DNA of 64,000 bases, from contig JAQFVV010006342.1 of NCBI GenBank assembly GCA_028023455.1, positions 3,059,001-3,123,000 of the forward strand. Direction: 5' to 3'. The notes beneath the pieces were generated by a model, which made no database searches, was not told the origin of the DNA, and saw only the letters and a program-made list of their open reading frames with translations. The stretch is from Epiperipatus broadwayi (lineage: Eukaryota > Onychophora > Udeonychophora > Euonychophora > Peripatidae). Made by a program: the position numbers and the translations under genes. Shown one piece after another: positions 33,392-43,479 of the stretch. Positions within the stretch are counted from its first letter, which is position 1. Each line of letters opens with the position of its first letter.

Positions 33392-33667
33392 TAAAACAGG
33401 CAAAACTCACCATATATATATTGCCATACACAGCAAGCTAGAGTATGGATCTAGTTGCAGTGCTCTCAGGTCCAAGGCTCCTCACTGACGAAGGCCATAA
33501 GTCAGAAACTAGTCTGGAGATATTGGATGAGTAGGCACTAGATGGGGATTTTATGCACAAGCCTTCTGGCATCCATTGATTACTCTAGCTTGCTGTGTGT
33601 GGTGATATATATAGTGAGTTTTGCCTGTTTTAACAAGTTATATACAAGCATAAGAGGAGGTGGTCAC
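33392..33667. mobile_element. F1 element with perfect 14-bp TSD, nested in F2
   Basis: Perfect duplication GTAATATATAGGGT at 33378-33391 and 33668-33681. The element starts TAAAACAGGCAAAACTCACC and ends with the F1 terminal segment (AGCATAAGAGGAGGTGGTCAC). It has a short left arm, one plus-strand hammerhead and a right arm. The 276-bp copy arrived after the F2 element. Confidence 0.9.
33479..33520 (+). ncRNA. Hammerhead ribozyme (F1), core intact
   Basis: Stem I TCCTCA / TGGAGA (one mismatch), core CUGACGA, stem II GGC-CAUAA-GUC, GAAA, palindromic ACUAGU, cleavage triplet GUC. All invariant core bases are kept, in an insertion with a perfect TSD. Confidence 0.8.
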
Positions 33668-33824
33668 GTAATATATAGGGTATATGAGCACAGCCTTTCA
33701 CACTACCCACCACTCTCCACACTATCTCATAACACTGATACACTTGAACAACATGTTGAAAAGATAAATAATCTGATATATATCTGAACACTTGAATCAT
33801 ATATGTGTAGAGATGGTAATCTGG

Positions 33825-33868
33825 ACCAACTGATGATTGCTGGATTAGCATGAAATACGTATATTGGT
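33825..33868 (+). ncRNA. Hammerhead ribozyme (F2), core intact
   Basis: Stem I ACCAA (33825-33829) / TTGGT (33864-33868), core CUGAUGA (33830-33836), stem II TGCT-GGATT-AGCA, GAAA (33852-33855), stem III self-complementary AUACGUAU, cleavage after AUA. Every invariant base is present. The four-pair palindromic stem III predicts better activity as a dimer. Confidence 0.82.
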
Positions 33869-34032
33869 GATTATTTATCTTTTCAACATATGTGTTCAAG
33901 TGTATTACTGTTATAAGATAGTGTGGAGAGTGGTGGATCGTGTGAAAGTCTGTGTTCATATGTCCTATATATTACACATGTAGACACGGATATATAATAA
34001 GCCTGTGTGTTTCAGTTATAACAATAATTATT

Positions 34033-35039
34033 GTAATATTTAATATAAAATAGCTTTGGTTCAGCATTGCTTTCTTGTCCTTCTCAGTTTTATTATGAAT
34101 GCTTATATATCATATAGACATTTTATTGTTATAACCTTTCTGGTTTTATTTATTAATATTTATCAACAGAGGGCGTTGCTAAACAAACATAACATTTAGG
34201 AAGATGATTTGAATATTACGTATTTGAATTTTTAGCTAGCAATATGCCCTGGTATATTTTCATATATATTTATGCATATTATTTAACTTTATACAATGAA
34301 AAATAATAAATAAAAGTATGCTTTTTTTTTTTTCAATCAAATCTATTTTTAAAATCCAAAGTGTGCAATTTTATATCAGCTGTTTCAGAGATAAGTGAAA
34401 AAATAAAATTGATAAAAAATTAAACATAGAATTTAGGTCAATTAAATATTATTAATCTAAGTGTGTTTTAATTAGGTTATTTACTATATTGTTTACATTA
34501 TTATTAACCCTTTGCTTTCAAGATTAAATATTAACATTTATGTTAAAATAAAAAAATCTGGCAAACATGACTATTTAAAGGATTGCATACTAATATGTTC
34601 GAAATTACAGAAGAGATATTAATGGTATTCTATTATATACAAACACCAATAACCTGTTGGATTGGCATTTGTATAGTAAATACACAGAGAAACTCTTGGT
34701 GATAAATAGAAGGCAAGAGAAAAGAGACTACACTGTGTGTTAGGCAGAGAGTAATGAATAAAGTAGATAGACCATACAAATTATATCTGAAGTTAAACAA
34801 TTATTTTAACCCAATGCCAATAAGACATATAGCACATCTATAATTCATAAATGACAGACAATCTAGGGAAGATAGATATTTGAATTAGAATTAAAATAAC
34901 TACCAGAAAATTGTATATACAATGAGTTCATTGATTAGACTCTTCTGGAACATTTTATTGGGAATGGCCAATAAAACTTGTGACAACAATTGCTAATCAT
35001 TAATGATTTGTTTTTCAGAAAGAATTGGCAAACGAGACA
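34033..35039. other. AT-rich DNA, no gene recognised
   Basis: Nothing recognisable; a T-run lies at 34323-34334. Confidence 0.35.
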
Positions 35040-36065
35040 GTACTCAACTACTCAAACAAATTTTAAATAAATGGAAAATCTGAAAGTCAATAAATTAAAA
35101 TCTTTAAAAGAAAAAAAACACAATCACCATCAAATAGAAGGGGAACATTATTCAAAAATTCCTTCTGCAGAAACATGGTATGGAGTCCATGGATATGTAG
35201 CTAAAAATATATCGAATTATAAAGATGCAGAGAAGTACAGTACTTAGTCAAATCTCCAACAAAAGTATCTCTGTAAAAATTGATAACAGTTCAAGAATGT
35301 TCCTTATGGGCGTAAAGATTGGGGAGAAAAATTATGTTTTTATAAAAAGAGATCTCCAATCTAAAAAAACAAAGATAGAAATACAGGAATGGCAGATATC
35401 CCTATAAGGTTAAAAAATAAAACACAGAACTTCTCAATAAATATATCTCATCAGAATAGACTCTATATTAAATAGGGATTAATTTATACAGAAATTTCAA
35501 TTATTAAGAAAATCCTAATAGAGAAAGTGAATTTGGAATACATTTCTCACATTGTTTATATAAGAAGCAGGAAAAATATCATTAAAGGAAATTTATCCGA
35601 ATAAACTAAACCACTCACTTGAAAGTTCAAAAACATACTTTTTTGCAAAGATTGAAGAAACATTTGAAGACCTTAGTAAAGAGAGGGGGGTGGCTCTGAT
35701 AAAAATTTAGAGTATCCGTATTTGTCAGCATCATTATAAAAGCCAATAAACATCACATGATCACCATTTCTTATGCTTGCTTATATATGTTGTTAAAAGT
35801 AGTCTGGGGATATTGGATGAGTAGGCCCTAGATGGGGATTTTATGCACTAGCTTTCTGGCATTCATTGATTACTCTAGCTTGCTGTATGTGACAATATGT
35901 TTAGTGAGTTTTGCCTGTTTTAACATCATTATAAAACTTAGTAGACAAATACACATCTACTGTGATTATTGCATATCTGTAAATCAAATCAAAATAAAAA
36001 TGCATATCCCATCTCTAAAATGAGAGAAATGCTATCTATCTAAAAATGGCAGAACTTTTCACAAA
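35040..36065 (+). pseudogene. Degenerate coding-like sequence, possible old LINE
   Basis: Plus strand shows coding-like but broken frames: about 35170-35235 (AETWYGVHGYVAKNISNYKD) and 35225-35407 (60 codons, Lys/Ser-rich). No domain recognised. It is split by the F1 insertion at 35742-35923. Confidence 0.3.
35742..35923. mobile_element. F1 element, 182 bp, perfect 13-bp TSD
   Basis: Perfect duplication CATCATTATAAAA at 35729-35741 and 35924-35936. The left part is the F1 terminal segment (AAACATCACATGATCACCAT, then CTTATGCTTGC). It joins at about 35798 to AGTCTGGGGATATTGGATG, which begins at the hammerhead cleavage region, and ends GAGTTTTGCCTGTTTTAA. The 5' two-thirds of the hammerhead are missing. 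Confidence 0.9.
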
Positions 36066-36069
36066 GTTA

Positions 36070-36160
36070 GATCTCTGGCTAGCAAGTTTCTGTGAGCATA
36101 TTGGTAGAAAGATTTCTGACTTCGATAAAGGAGAAGCTACAGGGTATCACATCATTGCAT
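36070..36160 (+). repeat. 3' end of the SGNH-type LINE family
   Basis: GATTTCTGACTTCGATAAAG then GGAGAAGCTACAGGGTATCACATC matches the 3' ends at about 50060-50108, 61000-61045 and 61345-61395. Confidence 0.7.
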
Positions 36161-36269
36161 CACACCTCTTAATACCGATAGTAAGAAAAACATCACAATT
36201 TTAACTGTTGCTACTAATATTAGTTAATTATATTGCAAACAATTATAATTTGGGGTCATAACAATCCCA

Positions 36270-36510
36270 AACTTCTTCCAGGCGAGGATGGATTCATTAC
36301 TTGAAGGTATGAACATGAAATATTTAGAACTTCCACTAAAACAACAGAGCAAAAGAAATTTTGCAATAAATTTGAAAAAGTTGGGGCTTGTATAATAAAT
36401 TATTTTGGAGTTTCCCGAAAGGAAACACACACATTCATTACCGAACTATTAAGAAAAGTGGTTTTGGGAAAGGATCCAGTAAAAAATTTTTATAAGAAAA
36501 TAAAAGGCTG
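36270..36510 (+). pseudogene. Short degenerate coding region, unrecognised
   Basis: A plus-strand reading frame with one stop reads ...RYEHEIFRTSTKTTEQKK, NKFEKVGACIINYFGVSRKE and LLRKVVLGKDPVKNFYKKI. The composition is coding-like. I recognise no domain; probably a transposon remnant. Confidence 0.35.
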
Positions 36511-36709
36511 CCGCTGCCAGACATTCTCCCAATATATTATTATAATAATTTCCTTTGCATTACTTCCTATATCTATAAATATTTCAGCTACCATTTAATT
36601 CTGTTAACTTTCCCTTTTTTAAATTCTATCTATTGCTCTTTTGAATTCTAAATCCATAACTCTTCTTATGAATTTAATAAAAAAAATTTATGGGCCAAGA
36701 GAATTAAAA

Positions 36710-36990
36710 AAAAAAAATTAAATACTATGTAAAGAATATATTACATAGTTGTGAAATGTGAACAAAGAACAAAAAAATTGGGAGTAGATTGGAAGTCTTT
36801 GAAATATGGTCATAGAGATGAGTAAATTTGGAAAGAGTGAATGAAAAAAGGTGGTTGATTGAGGAAATTAAAGAATGAAAAAGAAATTGGATTGGGCATA
36901 TATTAAGAAGAAAGAATACTTTAATGAATGATGTTTTGGAAGTAATGATGAATGGAAACAAGAAGAAAGATTATGCGAGTACTCTCTGGA
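36710..36990 (+). pseudogene. Non-LTR retrotransposon C-terminal fragment
   Basis: Plus-strand codons give RLEVFEIWS, then KRNWIGHILRRKNTLMNDVL and MMNGNKKKD, the conserved W-I-G-H-I-L-R block that follows the RT in many LINEs. It differs from the RTE family above (WAGHIVRRDD). Stops are present and only about 90 codons remain. Confidence 0.65.
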
Positions 36991-37324
36991 CCTGCTTATA
37001 AGACAGAATACTATTGATGATGAATGAAGAACACTCACCTATCAATTCCTATCACATAAGATTCCTACAATTAAACTCGGTGAGTATTTTTAAATCTTTG
37101 CTATCTGCATACACCCATACTATTAATTCACTTTTTACATATTCTATATTTCACAATTTTTCATATTTTTTCCCCAAGATTATTTAATTTATTCTGTTTG
37201 GACTCATACCTTACTTACTTTCCATACCTATCAATCTTTTTATAATCTCTGTACCTAACCTTTTAAATATTCCTAATTCTTCTATAAAAAAAAATCTATT
37301 CTGCTGTTTTTTCAGATAAATTTA

Positions 37325-37520
37325 TAATAATGCAATCTCCAGAAAATGGTCATTATAAAATTTGCATAAAATTTACATAAACCACAGCTAAACTTCAGTT
37401 AAAAGTAGGCTATGATTATGGAGACTCAAGGTCTCTGAAAGCGCTAAGCCATATAACTTTTTAATAAGATTTAGACAAGCTTCACTTTTTTGCGTAAAGC
37501 GCAATCTCAATTACTAATAA
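37325..37520 (+). mobile_element. F4 repeat unit with hammerhead-like motif
   Basis: Matches both arms of the 62758-63060 foldback: CTCCAGAAAATGG, ACCACAGCTAAACTTCAG, the motif at 37408-37450, then CAAGCTTCACTTTTTTGCG and a perfect small hairpin TTGCG-TAAAG-CGCAA. Non-coding. Confidence 0.7.
37408..37450 (+). ncRNA. Variant hammerhead-like motif (F4), core AUGAUUA
   Basis: Stem I GGCU / AGCC; core-position sequence AUGAUUA where CUGAUGA is expected; one unpaired U; stem II GGAGAC-UCAAG-GUCUCU; GAAA; stem III from palindromic AGCGCU; then A as the residue before the 3' strand of stem I. The layout matches the other families in this window. The two core changes (C3 to A, G8 to U) fall on positions that pair with each other in the hammerhead crystal structure, so an A3-U8 pair is possible. 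Activity is unknown. Confidence 0.5.
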
Positions 37521-37689
37521 AGTATTATAAAATGTCAATACATAAAAGTGGTTACAAAAAATATATACATAAAATGGTGTTCCAAAGAAGACTTTCCTAT
37601 ATAATTGTAAATATATGCTTTTTGTAATCATTATTATATTTTATATTACTTTATCTGAGTTTATCAATATAAAATTATGATTGCTATTA

Positions 37690-38540
37690 TTTTCTTTTAT
37701 AGTCATCATTATTTTCAATCATTATCAATCCACTGCCGAATAAAGATTAATCCAAGTTCTATCCATCTCTGATCTCTATCTCCTCTTCTCCACATCACGC
37801 CTGCACACTTATTTATTTCATCCATGCATCTCACATTTGGTTTCTTTCTAGGTCTTTTACAATCTCTTGAAATCCAGTTTAAGATTACAAATATCCATCT
37901 ACTATCATCTCTTCTAGCAATATATCCAGACCAAATTCACTTTACTCTCTTAATTCTTTCAATATCAATAACATTTGTTTGTTCTTTTACCCATGTATTT
38001 CATTTTCAATCTCTTCATGTTATACCTAACTTGCATCTTTCCATACTTTGAATGGTCTGAAGTCTCTCTGTATTGCTTTTCTTTTAAGGAGCTAAGTTTC
38101 AGATCCATAAGTAGGAATTGGGAAAACACCTTTATTAAAAACCTTTTTCAAACACATAGGCATATTTCCTTTTAATATTAAGTTATGTGAACCAAAAGTG
38201 ACCCCCAACTAAGTTTAATTCTATAATTAAATTTCATCCATTATATTTGCATCTGTTGTAATAATATGATCAAGATATCAGTAGTTGTTAACTTTTTCTA
38301 ACTCATCATTATCAATTTCTAGCTCCATCTTTTGAGAAAACTCATTGAACATTACTTTAGTATTTTTAATATTTACTTTTAGTCCTACTCTCTTATTTAT
38401 AACTCTTGCAACATTTCTGAAGCATTATTTGCAAAACCAGCTACATCATTTAAAATGATCTCCATTTACTTTTGTTTTCTCTTTATCTACCAATAAATAA
38501 TCAACAGTGTACTTAAAATCCTGTCTTAATTAGGGTTTCT
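37690..38540 (-). pseudogene. RTE element 3' half, antisense
   Basis: The reverse complement matches 5397-6573: the tail and stop lie near 37700-37735 (CATTATCAATCCACTGCCG), then the C-terminal module (HVRWMDEI...; NWISRDCKRPRKKPNVRCMD) at about 37790-37900, and RT palm sequence out to 38540. Multiple frameshifts. Confidence 0.85.
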
Positions 38541-39828
38541 CAGCTATTTCATATTTGTAGCTCACCCGTTGAACACAAATGATTTGCAAAATACATATAC
38601 ACTAAGAGAGAGTAGGCTGAGTTTCTGTGTCAGTGGATATGGTGGAAGTAAGATGAGATATTCCTGATAAAAGAAACCTCCTAGATGTTAAAAATGGACA
38701 GAATTCAATTCATACCATGCATAAGAGCAAAGTGATGAAAAAGCATAAAGTTGTTAGTACAGGCGTGAAGTTTGAGGGTTTTGACACCTCCAGATCATCG
38801 GACTAACAAAAGATTGTTCTCGAAGGGTATGCATAGTGAAAGAGGGTGGACTGAGTTTCTGCGCTGTTGAATGGTTGCAATATGATGGTAAGATAAGAGA
38901 TGCATTAAGAAAAAACCCTTAAATTGGAAATATCTCCATCATGTACTTTCGTCAAATTGCCCGCAACATTCTTAATCTTTATTTCCCCAATTTAATTAAT
39001 ATAGCCACTTACATTCAATATACTTCTACGATTTTTTTAATCTAAATTCATTATGGTTTCTATGCAAACATATCTAAATACTCTCATATCATTTCTTTAT
39101 ATCTTTCCCATTTCCAAGTTTTGTTAGTTATCTTTTCTCCCACATTTGGCTGATACTCTAATTTAGCTTGGAAACTGCTGACACTCTGTGGCAAAAATTA
39201 AAACTAAATAAAATAATTGAATCGTTATCTATTTTATCCTGACATTTCTAAATTTTGTTTTTTTAAATATTACTTTTTCACATTTAGCTGCACTAATACA
39301 ATAACGATGCAAGTAATTTTTATAAAAAAAAATTCTCCAAAAAAAAAGTATTGTATAAAGAGAAATGAATTGGAAAAGCTTCAATAACCGTCAATTATCT
39401 GACATTTCAGCGTAATTTGCCAAGAATTTTTTGTTTTTATATATATATAATTATATTGAGATCTAAATCGTGAAAGTGAATAAATTTATGTCACTTTCTA
39501 AGCTTTGCAAGAGAATTTCTAATTAAATTTTTTTATAAAAATACAACTTTTATTGTTTATTTTCTTATATATTAAGATTTTCTGTGCAATCAATTAACTC
39601 AAGTAAAGTTATGTATACAAATAAAATTTGATTTTCTTTGTTTTCATATATATCTATTATTATCGATATTATTATTATTATTACTTAACCCTAATGTTTA
39701 AATTTTTCAACGTTTTTATAATTTCTTGAAATTTTTTTTTTAATATAATGTTTTTATCCTATTTTAAAATTCTCTATCTAGCTTTTTATATCATAACTGC
39801 CACCTATTGAATTATAGCTGCACTAACA
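38541..39828. other. AT-rich region upstream of BUD23, with a diverged direct repeat
   Basis: Two related stretches near 38606-38690 (GTAGGCTGAGTTTCTGTGTC) and 38838-38920 (GTGGACTGAGTTTCTGCGCT) lie about 230 bp apart, perhaps the ends of an unrecognised element. No gene found. Confidence 0.35.
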
Positions 39829-39830
39829 TC

Positions 39831-39849
39831 TAACCACCAGTTAGATGGC
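39831..39849. promoter_or_regulatory. Small inverted repeat in the BUD23 upstream region
   Basis: CATCTAAC-CACCA-GTTAGATG forms an 8-bp palindrome with a 5-base loop, running into GGCGCC. The right half TTAGATGGCGCC resembles CTCF/YY1-type motifs. A role in BUD23 transcription is inferred from position only. Confidence 0.35.
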
Positions 39850-39864
39850 GCCCTATTCTAATAG

Positions 39865-39887
39865 CACGTGTTAAATATGGCGTCCAG
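39865..39887 (+). promoter_or_regulatory. E-box and YY1-like motif at the BUD23 start
   Basis: CACGTG (39865-39870), the canonical MYC/USF E-box, ends 6 bases before the start codon. The start codon itself lies in AAATATGGCGTCC, close to the YY1 consensus AANATGGCGNC, a motif often found over the first codon of housekeeping genes. This fits a short-5'UTR ribosome-biogenesis gene, but no transcription data exist here. Confidence 0.5.
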
Positions 39888-40722
39888 AAGAAGACCGGAG
39901 CACGTTTTACCACCCGAACTTTATTATAATGAAGACGAAGCTAGGAAATATACTTCAAATTCTCGGATGATCACTATTCAACTTCAGATGTCTGAACGTG
40001 CTGTTGAACTGTTAAGTCTTCCGGAAGATACATCTTGTTTAATTTTAGATCTTGGATGTGGGTCTGGTTTGAGCGGAGAAGTGTTGAATGATCAGGATCA
40101 TTATTTCATTGGAATTGATATTAGTTCTGCTATGTTATCTATTGCTCAGGAACGAGAAGTAGATGGTGACTTATTGCTTGGAGATATGGGACAAGGTGTA
40201 AATTTTAGAGCAGGCATATTTGATGGTGCTTTGAGTATTTCTGCTCTACAGTGGTTGTGTAATGCTGATAAAAAGTCTCACAGCCCGCCCAAAAGACTCT
40301 ACGCCTTTTTTTCATCTTTGTATAGCTGTTTACGTTCTGGTAGCAGGGCCGTATTTCAGTTTTATCCAGAAAACAGTGATCAAGTGGAATTAATTACTCA
40401 ACAAGCAATGCGTGCAGGTTTCACTGGCGGATTAGTTGTAGATTATCCTAATAGTACAAAAGCGAAAAAAATATTTTTAGTGTTATTTGCTGGCGGAAAG
40501 GTGCAGGAATTACCTAAAGGTTTAGGATCAGAGGAAGAAAATGAACGAACTACGGCCTTAGTGTATAACCAAAGAGAAAAAAGTAAACTTCATAAAAACA
40601 AAATTCCTTTAAAAAAAAGTAGAGAATGGATTTTAGCAAAAAAAGAGAGACGGAAGCGGCAGGGAAAAGAAGTCAGGCCTCCTTCCAAATATACTGGCCG
40701 AAAACGAAGACATTTTTTCTAA
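39877..40722 (+). CDS. BUD23: BUD23, 18S rRNA (guanine-N7) methyltransferase
   Basis: Complete 281-codon frame, the same length as human BUD23/WBSCR22. The enzyme uses S-adenosylmethionine to methylate a guanine (N7) of 18S rRNA during late 40S assembly, working with TRMT112. N-terminal family signature [18 protein letters not shown] (5-22); SAM-binding motif [11 protein letters not shown] (55-64); acidic D81 in [16 protein letters not shown] (98-107); [13 protein letters not shown] (115-127); [12 protein letters not shown]; and a basic C-terminus ending [13 protein letters not shown], rich in Lys/Arg and fit for nucleolar localisation. I chose ATG at 39877 because MASRRRPEH matches the family start; a GTG nine bases upstream is in frame but not needed. 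No introns and no disabling changes, so it is either a naturally intronless gene or a retained retrocopy. No poly(A) tract or TSD is visible. Confidence 0.97.
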   Translation: MASRRRPEHVLPPELYYNEDEARKYTSNSRMITIQLQMSERAVELLSLPEDTSCLILDLGCGSGLSGEVLNDQDHYFIGIDISSAMLSIAQEREVDGDLLLGDMGQGVNFRAGIFDGALSISALQWLCNADKKSHSPPKRLYAFFSSLYSCLRSGSRAVFQFYPENSDQVELITQQAMRAGFTGGLVVDYPNSTKAKKIFLVLFAGGKVQELPKGLGSEEENERTTALVYNQREKSKLHKNKIPLKKSREWILAKKERRKRQGKEVRPPSKYTGRKRRHFF

Positions 40723-40735
40723 TCGTTTACTTTAG

Positions 40736-40741
40736 AATAAA
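40736..40741 (+). terminator. Poly(A) signal of BUD23
   Basis: AATAAA begins 14 bases after the BUD23 stop codon, giving a very short 3'UTR if used. Further A/T-rich candidates lie downstream. Confidence 0.55.
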
Positions 40742-40744
40742 TAG

Positions 40745-42054
40745 CAAGTTGTTTTACTCAAATTATTTATTGACAGCTATTGTTCAAAGTTTGAATTTAT
40801 GTTTTGTTAAATTATTTTTTTATTATTTGTAATTGCAAATTTTAGGAGCGTATATATAATATATTTCAGTATTTAAAACTAAATCTGAAAATATTCCTCT
40901 TATAAAAGCTTACAGAGGAGCAACCTTCAGCATTTGTCTGGCAGTGAGGATTTGAGCACTTTTTAATATTTGTTTATCTCCAGGTTAGCCGAATTAATAA
41001 TAGACTGGCGACCTGAAAGAAATGCTATACCCTGGAAATTTGAATTCTGTAAATATGAAAGGATTATTCGTATTTATTTTCTTTATTTTACAATGTTTTT
41101 TTACGATTTAATATAACAGTTTCGATTGCTCCAGCAATCTTTTTCAGAAACATAACATGTAATACAAATACATGAATGTAAATATACGTGGACATATAAT
41201 TTTACAGTTTATATGTATACATCTTTTAATCATTAATTATTATCTTTTTATATATACATTTTACTCTTCCTTATTTTATATTTATCAATTAATACTTCCT
41301 ATAATCATATATATACATATTTCATTTATTTTTTATTGCTGGGGCAATCGAAATTCATATTAGGTTGTAAAAAAAGCATTGTAAAAGTAATAAAGAAAAT
41401 AGATAATATGATATGGATTTGGCAATATTTCATAATGAAGATAAAGAATATTTTGGAATACATATATACTGTATGTATTGAAATATCAAAGATTAAAGTT
41501 GATCATAGTTAAGAAAATCTAAATGCTAATGTATTAAAGCATTGAATGCTAAAAAAAAAAAGGAATTGTTTAGTGAAATATTAAAATTATATAAAAAAAA
41601 GATCCTGTGTTGAATCTGAAAGATATTTAGAAATGGCTGATGATAATTGTCTTAATATTTGTTTGATTAATTTTTTTTTACAAGTTAAATTGAATATTTC
41701 AAAGGAGAAAAGGTTGGGGGGGGGGGGGGGATTATTAGGAAATTTGTATATGAATAATCATGAGATTAGATAATCTTTAAGGGAAAATAGAGATGGAAGA
41801 AGGCATAAGATTGAATTGTATCTCCATTTATGTGTAATGTATTAATTAGCTAACTTGATGTGATTGGAATTAACATTTGTAAAATAAAGACTTAATGATA
41901 ACAAAATTGCTAGTAGATTAAGAGTAGCCATGGAATTTAGAGAATGAGATGAGACTAAAAGGGAATAAAAACAGATGGGGAGAATAAAGTTTAAAATGAG
42001 TAACTGCATAATAATATATAGAAAACGATTCTCTTTATTCTAGAAATTCGACTG
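40745..42054. other. AT-rich DNA downstream of BUD23
   Basis: Contains a small terminal-inverted-repeat structure (41120-41353, listed separately) and a G-run at 41716-41730. No gene recognised. Confidence 0.4.
41120..41353. repeat. Small TIR element (MITE-like)
   Basis: TTTCGATTGCTCCAGCAAT at 41120-41138 and its near complement ATTGCTGGGGCAATCGAAA at 41335-41353 (one mismatch). The interior is AT-rich and non-coding. No clear target duplication, so the superfamily is unknown. Confidence 0.55.
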
Positions 42055-42770
42055 TAAGTTTGAGAACCCTATGGAAACCAGATATAGTGCTATAATCTCC
42101 AAACTAGTTTCTGGATTTTGTCTTTATTAGTAAGAACTAGGACTCCAAACTGGAACTTACGTATTTAGCAATCGCATTTTATTCTCGTAAACTATTCAAG
42201 TTAACAGCCTGAAATTTAAAAAAATTCTAAGATTTTGAATCTAGCTAACTTGCATAGATGTGAAATCAGTTTCAATATACTTGGGAGACTTAATGCCAAC
42301 TATAGTCTCCTTTTTAACTGAAAGTTAATGCCAATAGTATGATATTCTCAAATTTCCAAGCGTAGTTTTTTTGACCCAATTCTAGAGCTATCTTCTGGAA
42401 ACTTCAAATAATCACTGGAAAACAAGTAGTTATAGGATTGTAATATTTATGGATCTCATTCTGGCTTTTGCCTTTGTAGGTATTAATCTGATGTTTTTCA
42501 TTTACAGAAACTAGTATCAGTTCTTTATGCAAGCAAGTTAACAGATTCGTAATCTTATGGATTACTTTTTTAAAAGTTTCAGTTATTGGCTTGAATCACA
42601 CAAAGGAGTAAAAAATGGCTGCTAGATCCACATCATTGTTTGATTCTTAGTCTTTGCTGATAAAAGTAAAAGCTAAAAGCCAGTCTGAGAATATGGCATC
42701 CTTTGATTATTCAAGCTTAGAGTAGATGGCTCTGGAAAAAAATGAAAAACTAATTTCGGAAGCATATGAA
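42055..42770. repeat. Decayed F1-related foldback
   Basis: The left arm (minus) carries a relic hammerhead at about 42097-42140: GAAA and ACUAGU kept, core CUAAUAA. The right arm (plus, about 42640-42745) carries another relic with core CUGAUAA and lost GAAA, and ends AGTAGATGGCTCTGGA. Both ends match relics at 49.0-49.5 and 52.0 kb, an older F1 subfamily. Confidence 0.55.
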
Positions 42771-42786
42771 TAAACATAATAAAGGC

Positions 42787-43225
42787 ATTAGCAGACGACT
42801 CCAGTAATGCCAAGCAATGCAAACCTTAGTAATCAATGGCTGCAAGGTTTATGCATGAAATCCTTATCTAGTGACTACTCAACCAATTTATTCAGACTAG
42901 TTTCTAGCTTGATGGCTTTCTTTAGTGAATAGGCTTAGATCTGAGAGCATTGCACCTCTCCAGCAACCATCTTTTACCTTTTTACTTAACCATAAAGCTA
43001 TGTGCAATATTCTCGGATCCAAAATTCCTCACTGATGTAAACCACAAGCTAGAAACGAATTTGGGAATATTGGATAATAAGTAGGTAGTAGATAAGAGAT
43101 TTTATGCACAAATCTAATTTGGTCCATTGATTACTAAAGCTTGCACTAGATGGAACTACTGTATGGAGAGTTTGCTACTGTTTTAACAGCTTGTGTAAAC
43201 ATAGGATAATGATCATATGATACTT
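42787..43225. mobile_element. F1 foldback element, diverged
   Basis: The left arm begins near 42800 (CTCCAGTAATGCCAAGC) and the right arm ends near 43173 (TACTGTATGGAGAGTTTGC), followed by the terminal segment to about 43225 (ATAATGATCATATGATAC). It holds a minus-strand hammerhead relic at 42888-42931 and a plus-strand relic at about 43028-43070 (core CUGAUGU). Confidence 0.7.
42888..42931 (-). ncRNA. Hammerhead relic (F1) with fully paired altered stem I
   Basis: Minus strand: stem I UAUUCA / UGAAUA is perfectly complementary although both strands differ from the F1 consensus. Stem II AGC/GCU, GAAA and ACUAGU-C are intact, but the core is CUAAAGA (G5 to A). Inactive by core change. Confidence 0.55.
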
Positions 43226-43381
43226 TAATGATAAATTTATGCGAGTGCTTTTAAGTATTTAGAAAATTACTTAAATGATAATGAAATTAACAAAAAGAAA
43301 TTGATTTCTAATATTTTCCTGAACTATTAGTAATAGCACACAGTTTATTACAGAATATTTTGACATTATTATTATTTTTTT

Positions 43382-43475
43382 CATGTGTCAAAGCATCGGC
43401 CGGAAGTGAACCCGCAAACCCGGGACAACTGCTTGTAAGGCAGCTGTGCTGACCACTCGACCACCAACGCTTGAC
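43382..43475 (-). repeat. tRNA-Gly-derived mini-SINE
   Basis: The reverse complement begins GTCAAGCGTTGGTGGTCGAG (A box region), has anticodon loop CTTACAA, a T-arm region GGGTTCACTTCC, and ends GATGCTTTGACACATG. The leader GTCAAGC and tail GCTTTGAC are complementary and lengthen the acceptor stem. Same family as 20134-20205. Confidence 0.75.
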
Positions 43476-43479
43476 TATT

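Larger units (their letters stand above)
33377..34019. mobile_element. F2 inverted dimer with 13-bp TSD, split by an F1 insertion
   Basis: Direct repeat AACAATAATTATT (33364-33376 and 34020-34032) flanks the unit. After removing the nested F1 (33392-33667), a left arm (33668-33778: CACACTATCTCATAACACTG and neighbours) pairs with a right arm (about 33870-33975). The centre carries an intact F2 hammerhead. It is a non-coding retroposed foldback. Confidence 0.8.

Noticed and set aside
33630-33959. A 109-codon minus-strand frame
   Set aside because: It lies wholly within the F1/F2 foldback and reads through inverted-repeat arms.
40626-40832. A 68-codon frame overlapping the end of BUD23
   Set aside because: It is an out-of-frame shadow of the BUD23 C-terminus.
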